Shown here: positions 51,068 through 62,863 of the stretch, in pieces
How the letters are laid out: each line of letters begins with the position of its first letter
Position numbering within the stretch: the stretch's first letter is position 1
From: Ferrovibrio sp041906005
GTDB taxonomy: Bacteria > Pseudomonadota > Alphaproteobacteria > Ferrovibrionales > Ferrovibrionaceae
Reading direction: 5' to 3'
Length of the DNA stretch: 64,000 bases
Assembly (NCBI RefSeq): GCF_041906005.1
Contig: NZ_JAYRJY010000001.1
Coordinates: 3,348,001-3,412,000 of the forward strand
Program-made: the position numbers and the translations under genes
The notes under the pieces: generated by a model
Seen by the model: the letters and a program-made list of their open reading frames with translations, nothing else
What the model was told of the DNA's origin: nothing
Database searches by the model: none

Positions 51068-51210
51068 TTTCGCCCCTGCAAGTGGGGCTCCCGGCATTGC
51101 TGCGGCCACCCCCGCCATGGTAGTTTCCGGGGCCTGATTCCAGGGCTGGAAACGGCCTGTTCGGGCACCCCGATTCGACCCATCAAACCCTTATTCCGGA
51201 CGCCCGTTTC

Positions 51211-53945
<2,735 letters not shown>

Positions 53946-53946
<1 letters not shown>

Positions 53947-54467
53947 TGACCAAGCAGCGCATCGGGTTGTACCCGGGCACGTTCGATCCGGTAACCAAGG
54001 GTCATTACGACATCATCAAGCGGGCCGGCAAACTGGTCGATAAGCTGGTGGTTGGCGTTGCCGTCAACATCGGCAAGGGACCATTCTTCTCGCTGGAAGA
54101 ACGCGTCGAGATGGTGCGCGAGGAAATCGGCCCGCTGATGCCGGGCGCCACCGAGTTCGAGGTCAAGCCGTTCTCCAACCTGCTGATGCATTTCGCCATG
54201 GAAATTGGCGCGGTGATGATCATCCGCGGGCTGCGCGCCGTATCGGACTTCGAATACGAATTCCAGATGGTGGGCATGAATGCCCGGCTGAATGCCGAGA
54301 TCGAGACCGTATTCCTGATGGCCTCGGACAACCATCAGTTCATCGCTTCCCGCCTGGTGAAGGAAATCGCCATGCTGGGCGGCGATATAAATCCCTTCGT
54401 CTCACCCCGTGTGGCCGAGCGCATGCGCGCCCGCGTTGCGGCCCTGAAGGCCAATGGTGATACCTGA
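53946..54467 (+). CDS. coaD: Phosphopantetheine adenylyltransferase
   Basis: The 173-residue enzyme adds AMP to 4'-phosphopantetheine in CoA synthesis. It has the nucleotidyl-transferase motif YPGTFDPVTKGHYDII, RGLRAVSDFEYEFQM and the C-terminal ASRLVKEIAMLGGDINPFVSP. The ATG overlaps the gyrA stop (TGATG), and the gene overlaps the frame leading into the secreted cyclophilin. Confidence 0.96.
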
Positions 54468-54468
54468 C

Positions 54469-55029
54469 ATGCTGATCCTCCGCCGCCATCTGCTGATTCT
54501 TGCGCTGGCTGCTGTTCTGGCGCTTCCGGGGGCCGCGCACGCCCAGCGTATCGAGGACCCGGAAAACACCCTGGTCATGGAACTGAAGGATGGCGGCCGT
54601 GTGGTGATCGCCATGCGTCCCGATCTGGCGCCCAAGCATGTCGCCCGCATCAAGGAGCTGGTGCGCAAGGGCTTTTACGACGGCATCGTATTCCATCGCG
54701 TCATTCGCGGCTTCATGGCCCAGACCGGCGATCCCACCGGCACCGGAACGGGCGGCTCGGGCCAGAAGCTGAATGCCGAGTTCAACCGTGAACCGCACAA
54801 GCGCGGCACCGTGTCGATGGCCCGCGCGCAGAACCCGAACAGCGCCGACAGCCAGTTCTTTATCTGCTTCGAGGATTCGCCCTTCCTGGATGGCCAGTAT
54901 ACCGTCTGGGGCAAGGTGATCTCGGGTATGGAAGCAGTCGATCGCATCAAGAAGGGTGCGCCGGGCAGCGGCCAGGTCACCGATCCCGACAAGATCATCA
55001 GGCTGCGCGTCGCCGCCGACATCAAGTAA
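54469..55029 (+). CDS. Periplasmic cyclophilin-type peptidyl-prolyl isomerase
   Basis: The 186-residue protein begins with a signal peptide (cleavage after AHA near residue 25) and continues with a cyclophilin domain: VFHRVIRGFMAQTGDP, GSGQKLNAEF, SADSQFFICFED and the tryptophan in YTVWGKV. It assists folding of periplasmic proteins. The ATG at 54469 gives a clean signal peptide; one at 54454 overlaps coaD. A cytosolic paralogue follows. Confidence 0.92.
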   Translation: MLILRRHLLILALAAVLALPGAAHAQRIEDPENTLVMELKDGGRVVIAMRPDLAPKHVARIKELVRKGFYDGIVFHRVIRGFMAQTGDPTGTGTGGSGQKLNAEFNREPHKRGTVSMARAQNPNSADSQFFICFEDSPFLDGQYTVWGKVISGMEAVDRIKKGAPGSGQVTDPDKIIRLRVAADIK

Positions 55030-55044
55030 CGCCGAGGAATTCCC

Positions 55045-55527
55045 ATGAGCGCCGATCTCGAAAACACCCTGTATCTGGAACTGAAGGACGGCCGCGTGAC
55101 CATTGCCCTGCGTCCCGATCTGGCGCCCAATCACGTCGCCCGCATCAAGGAACTGGCGCGGCAGAATTTCTATGACGGCCTGAAATTCCATCGTGTGATC
55201 GAGGGCTTCATGGCCCAGACCGGCGATCCGCGCGGCGATGGCACCGGCGGTTCGGGCCAGAAGCTGGATGCCGAATTCAACGACGCCCCGCATAAGCGCG
55301 GCACCTGCTCGATGGCCCGCGCCCAGAACCCGAACAGCGCCGACAGCCAGTTTTTCATCTGCTTCGCCGATGCCCGCTTCCTGGACCGCCAGTACACCGT
55401 CTGGGGGGAGGTGGTGGAGGGCATGGAGCATGTCGATGCCATCAAGCGCGGCGACCAGGCGCGCAACGGCACGGTCAGCGATCCCGACAAGATCGTTTCG
55501 CTGCGCGTTGCCGCCGACGTCGCCTGA
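55045..55527 (+). CDS. Cytosolic cyclophilin-type peptidyl-prolyl isomerase
   Basis: The 160-residue paralogue of the preceding gene has no signal peptide and starts directly with ENTLYLELKDGRVTIALRPD. The active-site residues FHRV, FMAQTGD, SADSQFFICF and YTVWGEV are all kept. It acts in the cytoplasm. It lies 15 bases after the periplasmic copy, so a duplication produced a pair for two compartments. Confidence 0.93.
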   Translation: MSADLENTLYLELKDGRVTIALRPDLAPNHVARIKELARQNFYDGLKFHRVIEGFMAQTGDPRGDGTGGSGQKLDAEFNDAPHKRGTCSMARAQNPNSADSQFFICFADARFLDRQYTVWGEVVEGMEHVDAIKRGDQARNGTVSDPDKIVSLRVAADVA

Positions 55528-55558
55528 CGCCGGCGCCTCCCGCCGGGGAGGCTGAGCC

Positions 55559-56611
55559 ATGCTGGTATCCGACTTCGACTTCACCCTGCCGCCCGCGCTG
55601 ATCGCCGAGCGGCCGGCAGTGCCGCGCGAAGCGGCGCGGCTGCTGTATTTCCATGACGGCCAGGTCGATCCGAAGGACTGGGTGGTGCGCGACCTGCCTC
55701 TGTTGCTGCGGCCGCGCGACCTGCTGGTGTTCAACGATACCAAGGTGATCCCGGCACGGCTGTTCGGCCGGCGCGAACGTGGCCCGGCCGAGGTGAAGGT
55801 CGAAGCTATGCTGCTGAAAAGCCTGGGCAACCGCCGCTGGACGGCGATGGCCAAACCCGCCCGGCGACTGAAGCCGGGCGATGCGGTCGCATTCGAGGGG
55901 GGGATCCGGGCCGAGACGGTGGGGCGCGAGGGCGACCAGATCGTGCTGGCTTTCGACCGCGATGATGGTGAGCTTCTCGTGGCGCTGGAAACCGCCGGCA
56001 GCATGCCTTTGCCGCCATACATCGCCGCCCAGCGCCCGGCCGATGCCCGCGACCGCAGTGATTACCAGACGGTGTTCGCCGAAAAGGCCGGAGCCGTGGC
56101 CGCGCCAACCGCCGGCCTGCATTTCACGCCTGACCTGATCGGGCAGCTGAAAAGCATCGGCATCCGGTTCGCCCGCGTCACCCTGCATGTTGGCGCTGGA
56201 ACCTTCCTGCCGGTGAAGGCGGAGCGGGTGGAAGAGCATAAAATGCATGCCGAATGGGGCGAGGTGACGCCCGAGACCGTGGCAATGGTGCGGGAGGCCA
56301 GGGCTGCCGGCGGGCGGGTGATCGCCATTGGCACCACCTCGCTGCGCCTGCTGGAAACAGCGGCGCGTGCCACCGGCGGCCTGCAGCCCTTCACCGGCGA
56401 GACGGATATCTTCATCACGCCGGGCTTCGATTTCCGGGTCGCCGATGGCCTGATGACCAATTTCCACTTGCCCAAATCCACCCTGCTGATGCTGGTGGCG
56501 GCCTTCGTCGGGCTGGAAAAACAGCGCGCGATCTATCGCCATGCGGTGGAGCAGGGCTTCCGTTTCTATTCCTACGGCGATACAAGCCTGCTGTTCAGAC
56601 AGCCAGTCTAA
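55559..56611 (+). CDS. queA: S-adenosylmethionine:tRNA ribosyltransferase-isomerase
   Basis: The 350-residue enzyme makes epoxyqueuosine from preQ1 in tRNA. Diagnostic parts are the N-terminal FDFTLPPALIAERPAVPREAARLL, NDTKVIPARLFG, and the central APTAGLHFTPDLI and MTNFHLPKSTLLMLV. It is followed at 18 bases by tgt, the enzyme of the preceding step. Confidence 0.96.
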   Translation: MLVSDFDFTLPPALIAERPAVPREAARLLYFHDGQVDPKDWVVRDLPLLLRPRDLLVFNDTKVIPARLFGRRERGPAEVKVEAMLLKSLGNRRWTAMAKPARRLKPGDAVAFEGGIRAETVGREGDQIVLAFDRDDGELLVALETAGSMPLPPYIAAQRPADARDRSDYQTVFAEKAGAVAAPTAGLHFTPDLIGQLKSIGIRFARVTLHVGAGTFLPVKAERVEEHKMHAEWGEVTPETVAMVREARAAGGRVIAIGTTSLRLLETAARATGGLQPFTGETDIFITPGFDFRVADGLMTNFHLPKSTLLMLVAAFVGLEKQRAIYRHAVEQGFRFYSYGDTSLLFRQPV

Positions 56612-56629
56612 TTTGATAATTGGCCCGAA

Positions 56630-57754
56630 ATGACCCTCCGCTTTTCCGTCAGTGCCACCGATGGCGCCGCGCGCCAGGCGAAGCTCGAAACCGCCCATGG
56701 CGTGATCGACACGCCAACCTTCATGCCGGTTGGCACGGCCGCCACCGTGAAGGCGATGACGCCGGAGGCGGTGCGCGAGACGGGCGCGCAGATCATCCTG
56801 GGCAATACCTATCACCTGATGCTGCGGCCGACGGCGGAACGCGTGGCGAAGCTGGGCGGCCTGCACAAATTCATGAACTGGCCCGGTCCGATCCTGACCG
56901 ATTCCGGCGGCTTCCAGGTCATGTCGTTATCGCAGCTCAACAAGGTGACCGAGCAGGGCGTCACCTTCCAGTCGCATATCGATGGCGCGCGCCATGAACT
57001 GACACCCGAGCGGTCCATCGAGATCCAGCACCTGCTGGATGCCACGATCACCATGCAGCTGGATGAATGCGTCAAGCTGCCGGCCACCGAGAAGCGCGCC
57101 GCCGAGGCGATGCGCCTGTCCATCCGGTGGGCCGAGCGCTGCAAGACGGCATTCCGGCAGCGTGAAGGTTACGGCCTGTTCGGCATCGTGCAGGGCGGCA
57201 CCAATGCGGCTTTGCGCGAGGAATCCGCCAACGGGCTGCTCGGCATCGGCTTCGACGGTTATGCCGTGGGCGGTCTTGCCGTGGGCGAGACGCAGGAGGA
57301 GATGTTCGCCACGCTGGATGTCACCGTGCCGCATCTGCCGGCGGACCGGCCGCGCTACCTGATGGGCGTGGGCAAGCCATCCGATCTGGTCGGCGCCGTG
57401 ATGCGCGGTATCGATATGTTCGATTGCGTGATGCCGACCCGCTCGGGCCGCACCGGACAGGCATTCACCCGGCGCGGCAGCATCAACATCCGTAACGCGC
57501 GTCATGCCGAAGACCCGCGGCCGCTGGACGAGCATTGCCGCTGCCCGGCCTGCCGCAGCTACAGCCGCGCCTATCTGCATCATCTGGTGCGGTCGGATGA
57601 AATCCTCGGCGCCATGCTGATGACCCAGCATAACCTGACCTATTACCAGGACCTGATGATCGGCATGCGCGCGGCCATTGCCGAAGGCCGGCTGCAGGCG
57701 TTTGCCGCCGATTTCCAGGCCAGCCAGGCGCTGGGCGACATCGAGCCGCTTTAG
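56630..57754 (+). CDS. tgt: Queuine/preQ1 tRNA-ribosyltransferase
   Basis: The 374-residue TIM-barrel enzyme exchanges guanine 34 for preQ1 in tRNA. It has the catalytic Asp in LTDSGGFQVMS, the nucleophile region FDCVMPTRSGRTGQAF, and the zinc site CRCPACRSYSRAYLHHL. It is cotranscribed with queA. Confidence 0.96.
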   Translation: MTLRFSVSATDGAARQAKLETAHGVIDTPTFMPVGTAATVKAMTPEAVRETGAQIILGNTYHLMLRPTAERVAKLGGLHKFMNWPGPILTDSGGFQVMSLSQLNKVTEQGVTFQSHIDGARHELTPERSIEIQHLLDATITMQLDECVKLPATEKRAAEAMRLSIRWAERCKTAFRQREGYGLFGIVQGGTNAALREESANGLLGIGFDGYAVGGLAVGETQEEMFATLDVTVPHLPADRPRYLMGVGKPSDLVGAVMRGIDMFDCVMPTRSGRTGQAFTRRGSINIRNARHAEDPRPLDEHCRCPACRSYSRAYLHHLVRSDEILGAMLMTQHNLTYYQDLMIGMRAAIAEGRLQAFAADFQASQALGDIEPL

Positions 57755-57859
57755 ATGTTCCTGCGGCACCTGAAGGTTTTTGGTATCGCAGCGGTTTTCG
57801 CGGCGATCGCTTATGGACTGATGACCTTGATATTCAGGCTGACCCGCGACTGGCTGTGA
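57755..57859 (+). CDS. Possible 34-residue membrane protein
   Basis: An ATG directly after the tgt stop opens a 34-codon frame. The product is one hydrophobic helix (VFGIAAVFAAIAYGLMTLIF) between a basic start and a polar end (RLTRDWL). The gap between tgt and the convergent PAS gene is filled exactly by it, since its stop abuts the other gene's stop. No ribosome site is visible other than coupling to tgt. It could be spurious. Confidence 0.4.
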   Translation: MFLRHLKVFGIAAVFAAIAYGLMTLIFRLTRDWL

Positions 57860-58351
57860 TCAGCCCTCGTCGTCGTAATAGGTGACATTCAGCAATTGCT
57901 CGACCTGATCTCCGCCACTCACGGTCAGCGGCATGGTGATCGATTCAAATTCCACAAAGCTGCGGTCGACGAAATAGTAACTGCCGACAGCCCGCAGCGG
58001 CCTGGCCTCGTCGGTTGCCCATGACAGGCCGCGATTGAAGTCGGCATAGGCTTGCTCGCTCATGATTTCGTCGACGAACCTGCCGGTGGGGTCGCGGCCG
58101 GAATACTGGCTGATCAGCGTGCCGTACAGGCGGATGCGAAACCGCCGTTCCGCCTGGCTGGACACGATCTCGTAGATCAGGATGCGGGGCAGATAGGGGC
58201 GCAGGACAAAAGGGGAGAAGTCGGCACGATCAGGCGCAATCCGGCCGGCGCGTTTCTCCTCCCACAAAGCCGCCAGTTCGTGCAGCTCAGGCCGGATGAA
58301 ACGCAGGCTGGAATCAAGACGGAACCTGCTCTCGATGATCTGCCGGTTCAC
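57860..58351 (-). CDS. PAS-domain protein (PAS_5 type)
   Basis: The 163-residue protein resembles single PAS_5 domains common in alphaproteobacteria: LWEEKRAGRIAPDRADFSPFVLRPYLPRILIYEIV and RFRIRLYGTLISQYSGRDPTGRF. There is no output domain. It probably senses a ligand or binds a partner kinase. The start at 58351 follows GGGGGAAAC. It lies alone on the minus strand. Confidence 0.8.
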   Translation of the reverse strand: MNRQIIESRFRLDSSLRFIRPELHELAALWEEKRAGRIAPDRADFSPFVLRPYLPRILIYEIVSSQAERRFRIRLYGTLISQYSGRDPTGRFVDEIMSEQAYADFNRGLSWATDEARPLRAVGSYYFVDRSFVEFESITMPLTVSGGDQVEQLLNVTYYDDEG

Positions 58352-58433
58352 GGAGTTTCCCCCTGATTGCCGTCAGCATATCCGAATGGGCAACCGGATC
58401 ACGAATAAATTGGTTGTCAGGGGGGTATAGAGG

Positions 58434-58509
58434 TGGTGAGCCCGCCGGGATTCGAACCCGGGACCTCTCGATTAAAAGTCGCTTGCTCTACCAGCTGAGC
58501 TACGGGCTC
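58434..58509 (-). tRNA. tRNA-Lys (TTT)
   Basis: The minus strand folds into a complete cloverleaf: acceptor GAGCCCG/CGGGCTC, D arm with AGCTCAGCTGGTAGAGC, anticodon loop CTTTTAA giving anticodon TTT, and T arm with GGTTCGAATCC. The 3' CCA is encoded (58434-58436 on the plus strand as TGG). It decodes AAA and AAG lysine codons. Confidence 0.97.
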
Positions 58510-58591
58510 ACAGAGGTCGGTAATCCTTCGGGCGGGGTGGACCGCGCCCGAAAGCGCGGCGACCATAGGTCGGTCGTCCAGCCCCGTCAAC

Positions 58592-59131
58592 CTACTCGAT
58601 CTTGCGAAATGCCAGGGTCACGCTGCCCACCGGCAGGCCCCATTTCGTCACCGTCGCCCGGTTCAACACGATCTCGTCGTCGAAGCGGTAGAGCCAGTCG
58701 TCGAAACCGACATCAATGCCGCCGGACTGGGTTTTCAGGCGTAAATCATAGGCCCAGGCCAGGGCGTTGCCCCGGCTGCGCCCCTGGGCAACGCCCAGCA
58801 CATCGTCAGCCGTACCGGAATAGCCGCCGGCGCCGTCGGGCTGGATGCGCCAGACCCGTTTCTGGATTTCCCCGTCGCTGAAACGGAAATCCTCGTCCAG
58901 CACGAAAGCGGTGCCATCCCTGCTGCCCCGGATGTCGACCGTGAACTGGCGCACCGACCCGCCGAACCGGGGTTCGAACAGGCCCCAGGCTTTTACCCGG
59001 CCCGTGAAATACCGTTCCAGCTCGAAAGACCCATAGGCGGCCTGGCCGGCGGGGTCCGGGCGGTCGGTTCCGCAGGCGGTGAGCGACAGGAGGACGAAGG
59101 GCAGCAGCAGGAGGAGAAGGCGATGGCGCAT
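58592..59131 (-). CDS. DUF3833 lipoprotein
   Basis: The 179-residue product has a lipoprotein signal with lipobox LTAC near residues 17-20. The mature part matches the DUF3833 family: FELERYFTGRVKAWGLFEPRFG, RVWRIQPDGAGGYSGTADDVLG, and YRFDDEIVLNRATVTKWG. The function is unknown; a lipid-binding beta barrel is plausible. The ATG at 59131 is used. Confidence 0.83.
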   Translation of the reverse strand: MRHRLLLLLLPFVLLSLTACGTDRPDPAGQAAYGSFELERYFTGRVKAWGLFEPRFGGSVRQFTVDIRGSRDGTAFVLDEDFRFSDGEIQKRVWRIQPDGAGGYSGTADDVLGVAQGRSRGNALAWAYDLRLKTQSGGIDVGFDDWLYRFDDEIVLNRATVTKWGLPVGSVTLAFRKIE

Positions 59132-59200
59132 GGCAAATTCCAATCTAACTCTTTGAAAAGAGAGCTAGATCGATGTGGATTGTCGGCAAGGGCCGCGGTT

Positions 59201-60112
59201 TCAGGGCCGGATGCGGTCCGGCGGAAGGTTTCGCTCGAACAGCCGAAGGGCCAGGCTGCCGATTTCGATCCAGGCGTCCACCGGTCCCAGGCCGGCGAGC
59301 CAGCCGTAATCGAATATATGCCGGTTGCCACTGCGCCGCTGATGGCTGGCCATGACCGTTATGGCGGGAAGGCTGCGCGCCAGCAGGGGCACTAGACGGG
59401 GTTCGCATTCGACGATGAGCCTGCCGCATAGTGACGCGAGGTCGCGCAGATCGCTGGCGAAACGGATCTGGTCGCCGATGCCCTGTTCCGCCACCACCAG
59501 CAGACAACGCCCCATCATGTCCTCGCCATGCCATCGTGGCGCGTGGAGCCCCTCGCGCAACACTTCAAGCCCCGGTCCAGGACGCAGGCGGTATTCGTAG
59601 TCCTCCAGTCCCGGCTGCCATATCTGCTGGCTTAGCAGCATGGTGGCGCGGGCCATGTGCAGGTTGCGGTTATCGGGCTCCAGCGCGATGGCGCGATCCA
59701 GATCGCTGCGGGCCGCGGCCATCTCGCCGTTGCGATAGGCCGCTTCCGACGCCTGGCTCAACATCTCTGGCCAGTCCGGTTGCACGGCAAGCGCCTGCCG
59801 GAGCCAGGGGAGGGCTTCGGCCGCCGCACCTTGCTCCAGCAACAGGGAGCCCAGCGCAGCCGCGCGTGCTGCATTGAAGTCCGGATTGCCGGGCTGCAGG
59901 CGCAGAGCGGTTTCGGCCGCCGACCAGGATTCGGCCCAGCGGCGTTCCTGCCGGTACAGCACGGCCAGACTGTGCAGCAGGCCCACATCGGTTGGTGAGA
60001 ACCGACGCGCCGCTGCAAAATGCCGGGTGGCGGCAGCCGTATCGCCGTCCTGCAGGGCCCGAAGGCCGGCCTGCGTGAAGGCGGCGGCCGATGATTTGGG
60101 AGTCTGTGACAT
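59201..60112 (-). pseudogene. TPR half of a TPR-glycosyltransferase gene, separated by inversion
   Basis: The 303-residue frame holds about four tetratricopeptide repeats (residues about 10-160), then the beginning of a GT-B-like domain (LLVVAEQGIGDQIRFASDLRDLA, LIVECEPRLVPLLARSLP). In related proteins this domain continues into a second Rossmann half containing a GISWRSG-like motif. Here the frame stops after FERNLPPDRIRP, and the missing half is found on the opposite strand at 60151. The two fit end to end if the segment of about 59.2-60.15 kb is inverted. Alternative start: ATG at 60127. Confidence 0.75.
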
Positions 60113-60150
60113 CTCTGGCGTCAGCATGCGGGGATGCTTAAGCTGCCGCA

Positions 60151-60714
60151 ATGCTTTCCGGCTTCCTGCAATCCGCCCCCGCCATGGCCGATGCCCAGCG
60201 CCAGCGCCTGGTGGCCATGGCCGGAGGGCGGCCGCGGATCGGTCTGTCCTGGCGCAGCGCCAATGTCGATTTCGGGCCGCAGAAGTCGCTGCAGCTTGCC
60301 GATTTCGCCCCGGTCTTTGCTGCTGTCGATGCGTTCTGGATCGATCTGCAATATGGCGAGACGGCGGCCGAACGGGCAGCCCTTGAGGCCGGGCAGGGTG
60401 TTTCCCTCTGGCGGGACCCGGCCATCGACCCATTGCAGGATATGGACGGGGCGGCGGCCCAGTATGCGGCCCTCGACATGGTGATCACGGTCAGCAACAC
60501 GGTGGCCCATCTGGCCGGCGCCCTGGGTCTGCCGGTCTGGCTGCTGCTGCCCGCTCCGGGTTATGGCCTGCTCTGGTACTGGTTTCTGGATCGTACCGAC
60601 AGCCCGTTCTACCCGACCCTGCGGTGTTTCCGGCAGCGGCATCCGAGGGACTGGGGCGCCCCCCTGAACGACGTGGCGGCGGCCCTCCGGGCCCAATTCG
60701 GGGCAAAACCGTAG
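60151..60714 (+). pseudogene. C-terminal glycosyltransferase half of the same split gene
   Basis: The 187-residue frame begins just after an in-frame stop at 60139 and reads RPRIGLSWRSANVDFGPQKS, FWIDLQYGE, and DMVITVSNTVAHLAGALGLPVWLLLP, the C-terminal half of TPR-linked, GT9-like glycosyltransferases (donor-binding side). It has no ribosome site and no N-terminal half. The TPR half is head to head on the minus strand, 38 bases away. It is most simply a displaced 3' part of one original gene. Confidence 0.75.
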
Positions 60715-60812
60715 GGTTTGTTATCAACTTACAACCTTCGTGGGTCTGTCTTTTTCTTCGCAGTTGCGGAATAATGTTCTGCATCCGGAAGACAGGCCGG
60801 AGGATGAGGACG

Positions 60813-61001
60813 ATGCCCGTGTTTTACGTTGAAGGCGGTATTTTCAAGGACTTGGCTGACCCGGCGCCGATGGCCGGCACCGAGGAGCGCTACGGTCCGT
60901 TCCAGACCGAGCGTGAGGCAGATCAGGTCTGGCGCGCCCGCATGGCCGACAAGATCGATATCTGCAATCACCGCCTGCGCGTCATCCAGCGCGACGCCTG
61001 A
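60813..61001 (+). CDS. DUF4170 small protein
   Basis: The 62-residue protein matches the DUF4170 family, with FYVEGGIFKDL, the aromatic YGPFQTEREADQVWR, and a basic end (CNHRLRVIQRDA). These proteins are conserved in alphaproteobacteria with unknown function. GGAGGA lies upstream of the ATG at 60813, with a second ATG at 60804 too close to that site. Confidence 0.8.
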   Translation: MPVFYVEGGIFKDLADPAPMAGTEERYGPFQTEREADQVWRARMADKIDICNHRLRVIQRDA

Positions 61002-61122
61002 TCGGCGGCCTTGGCCCTCCTGCCGGCCGGGCCCTGCTTTCCCAGTTGCTAACTGCTTCGCCTGCCATGATGATTTCGTGGCGGGGCGGTCCGATTCGCC
61101 CAGCATGGAGCGAGGGCTAGCG

Positions 61123-61767
61123 ATGTTCGATCCTCACGCCGCCGGCCGGCTAATCGGCAATCGCGGCGACCTGAAGCGCAAGGCTGTGAATTACAAGCGC
61201 GGACAGGATATGCGCCTGACGCCAGAACTGCGTGGTCAGATCGAGAAGGTGATCGTGGAGAACCAGGCGGATTTCGAACGCAGCGCACGCGACACCATGC
61301 AGACCATGAAAGAGGCCTGGGGGTCGGCCGCGTTCAATTCCATCGGCCGTGGCCGGTATTACGAATGGATCCACGACCTGGCGCTGGAGCTGAAAGGGCA
61401 GGGCAGCCTGTTTGGCTATCCGCTGGTCACGCTCTATGCCGATAACCTGAAAAATCTTTGCGGCGGCCTGACCCATCCGTCGACCCGCCTGCATGCCATC
61501 ATCGGCCTGAATATCGACGCATTGAACATCATCGTGCGCCGCCGCATTACCGGACCGGGCAGTGTGCTCGAACGCCGGGTTGCCGAAGCCCTGCGCGAAG
61601 CCTATGTGAAGATGCGTCTGCGGGCGCCGTCGGAAATCGCGGTCGAGCACAAAGTGGCGACAGCGGTTCGGCAGCTCGACAGCAAGCGGGCGCCGGCGGT
61701 GCAGAGCCCTGAATTGAAGCAGACCGCGCGGCAATGGCCGAACGGCGTGCGGCTGCCGGCCAATTGA
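61123..61767 (+). CDS. Conserved-looking helical protein of unknown function
   Basis: The 214-residue product is predicted largely alpha-helical and soluble. It contains LTPELRGQIEKVIVENQADFERSARDTM and a central region with THPSTRLHAIIGLNIDALNIIVRRR. I do not recognise a family. A GAGGG ribosome site precedes the ATG at 61123. It starts a run of four same-strand genes with no known function. Confidence 0.75.
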   Translation: MFDPHAAGRLIGNRGDLKRKAVNYKRGQDMRLTPELRGQIEKVIVENQADFERSARDTMQTMKEAWGSAAFNSIGRGRYYEWIHDLALELKGQGSLFGYPLVTLYADNLKNLCGGLTHPSTRLHAIIGLNIDALNIIVRRRITGPGSVLERRVAEALREAYVKMRLRAPSEIAVEHKVATAVRQLDSKRAPAVQSPELKQTARQWPNGVRLPAN

Positions 61768-61794
61768 ACTATTGCCGGTATTGAAAGTTTTGCC

Positions 61795-62127
61795 ATGGCC
61801 TCGTCCGATGATCGCAATGCCAACCAGCCGCCCGACGGCTTTAACTGGCGGCCGCAGGCGATCAAGCCGATCCCGGCCGTGGAAGTGATTTCGGAAGCCA
61901 TCAAGAAATCCGACACCAGTTATTTCTTCGAGAACTACACCAAGCAGGCCAATGCCGTTGTCGCCGAATTGCGCAAGCATGGTTATGTGATTGTGCCGTA
62001 TTATCCCACCGTCGAGATGGTGAAGGCGGCAATGGACGAACTGCAGTATGGCCAGAACAAATTCACCAATGTCGTGATGCCGATGTATCTGGCGATGATG
62101 AAGTCGGCGCCCAAGGCGAAGGGGTAG
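61795..62127 (+). CDS. Small hypothetical protein
   Basis: The 110-residue protein has a polar N-terminus (SSDDRNANQPPDGFNWRPQ) and a helical rest with several aromatic residues (SYFFENYTKQANAVVAELRKHGYVIVPYYP). No known domain is visible. It lies 27 bases after the preceding gene and 3 bases before the next, so it is part of the same transcript. Confidence 0.7.
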   Translation: MASSDDRNANQPPDGFNWRPQAIKPIPAVEVISEAIKKSDTSYFFENYTKQANAVVAELRKHGYVIVPYYPTVEMVKAAMDELQYGQNKFTNVVMPMYLAMMKSAPKAKG

Positions 62128-62130
62128 GGG

Positions 62131-62334
62131 ATGAGCCGGGAAAAGCTGGTGGCTTTCCTGCGTGTCGCCGGACCGGAGCGTACGGCGGAGATCCTCAAGC
62201 GGCTGCCGCCGCAGGAGGCGCTGGCGGTGCGCCAGGCGCTTGACCAGATGCCGGCCATTCCCTCCAACCATGTCGACCAGGCCGCCGATGCCGCCGCCAC
62301 CTTTGTCGCGGCGATCACCCATAACAAGCGGTGA
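62131..62334 (+). CDS. Small helical protein, FliG-like motif
   Basis: The 67-residue protein contains VAGPERTAEILKRLPPQEALAVRQAL, which resembles the helical repeats of the flagellar switch protein FliG (ERAAEILKHLDP-type). The similarity is short and may be coincidental. It overlaps the next gene by four bases (GTGA). Confidence 0.6.
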   Translation: MSREKLVAFLRVAGPERTAEILKRLPPQEALAVRQALDQMPAIPSNHVDQAADAAATFVAAITHNKR

Positions 62335-62861
62335 CACCGCTGCTGCAACGCGGCGTTGCCGCATGTCTTGCGGCCTGCTTCGCATTGCCGGCGCTGGCCC
62401 AGGAGGGACTGGGCCCCGGCAGCCGGCCGAAAAGTCCGCAAATATGCATGACGGCACCGGAGATGGAGGCCGAGGCCATCGTTCGCGCCGGCATGATCAT
62501 CCGTGGTTATGCGCGGGATTGCGCCCGGCTGGGCCATGACGGCTCGATCCTGCCCATGTGGGGCGCGTTCGATCAGGCCAATATCCAGCGGTTCCGCGAT
62601 GCCGTGCAGGTGCGCTCGGAATCATACAAGCGCAATTATCCGGACGATCCTTACGCCGAGCAGCGCGCCACCAACGCCGTGGTGGCCTCGCGCCAGATCA
62701 CCGAATTCGCCAGGGAAGAATGTACGGCGCTCGCCGGTCTGGTCGGCTCGTTCAACGACTGGGACGCCTTCATGCGTCACGTGCGTACAACTGTATTGGG
62801 GCAGGTGAAGACAGCGTTCAAATTGTGCCCGAAGGCGCGCGGCGGTGCTGCCGGTCGGTAG
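62331..62861 (+). CDS. Secreted protein of unknown function
   Basis: The 176-residue protein has a signal peptide (residues about 1-23, cut after ALA). The mature part has four cysteines (QICMTAPE, RDCARLG, EECTALAG, KLCPKA) that could form two disulfides in the periplasm. The start is a GTG overlapping the stop of the preceding gene. I do not recognise a family. Confidence 0.7.
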   Translation: MTPLLQRGVAACLAACFALPALAQEGLGPGSRPKSPQICMTAPEMEAEAIVRAGMIIRGYARDCARLGHDGSILPMWGAFDQANIQRFRDAVQVRSESYKRNYPDDPYAEQRATNAVVASRQITEFAREECTALAGLVGSFNDWDAFMRHVRTTVLGQVKTAFKLCPKARGGAAGR

Positions 62862-62863
62862 AC

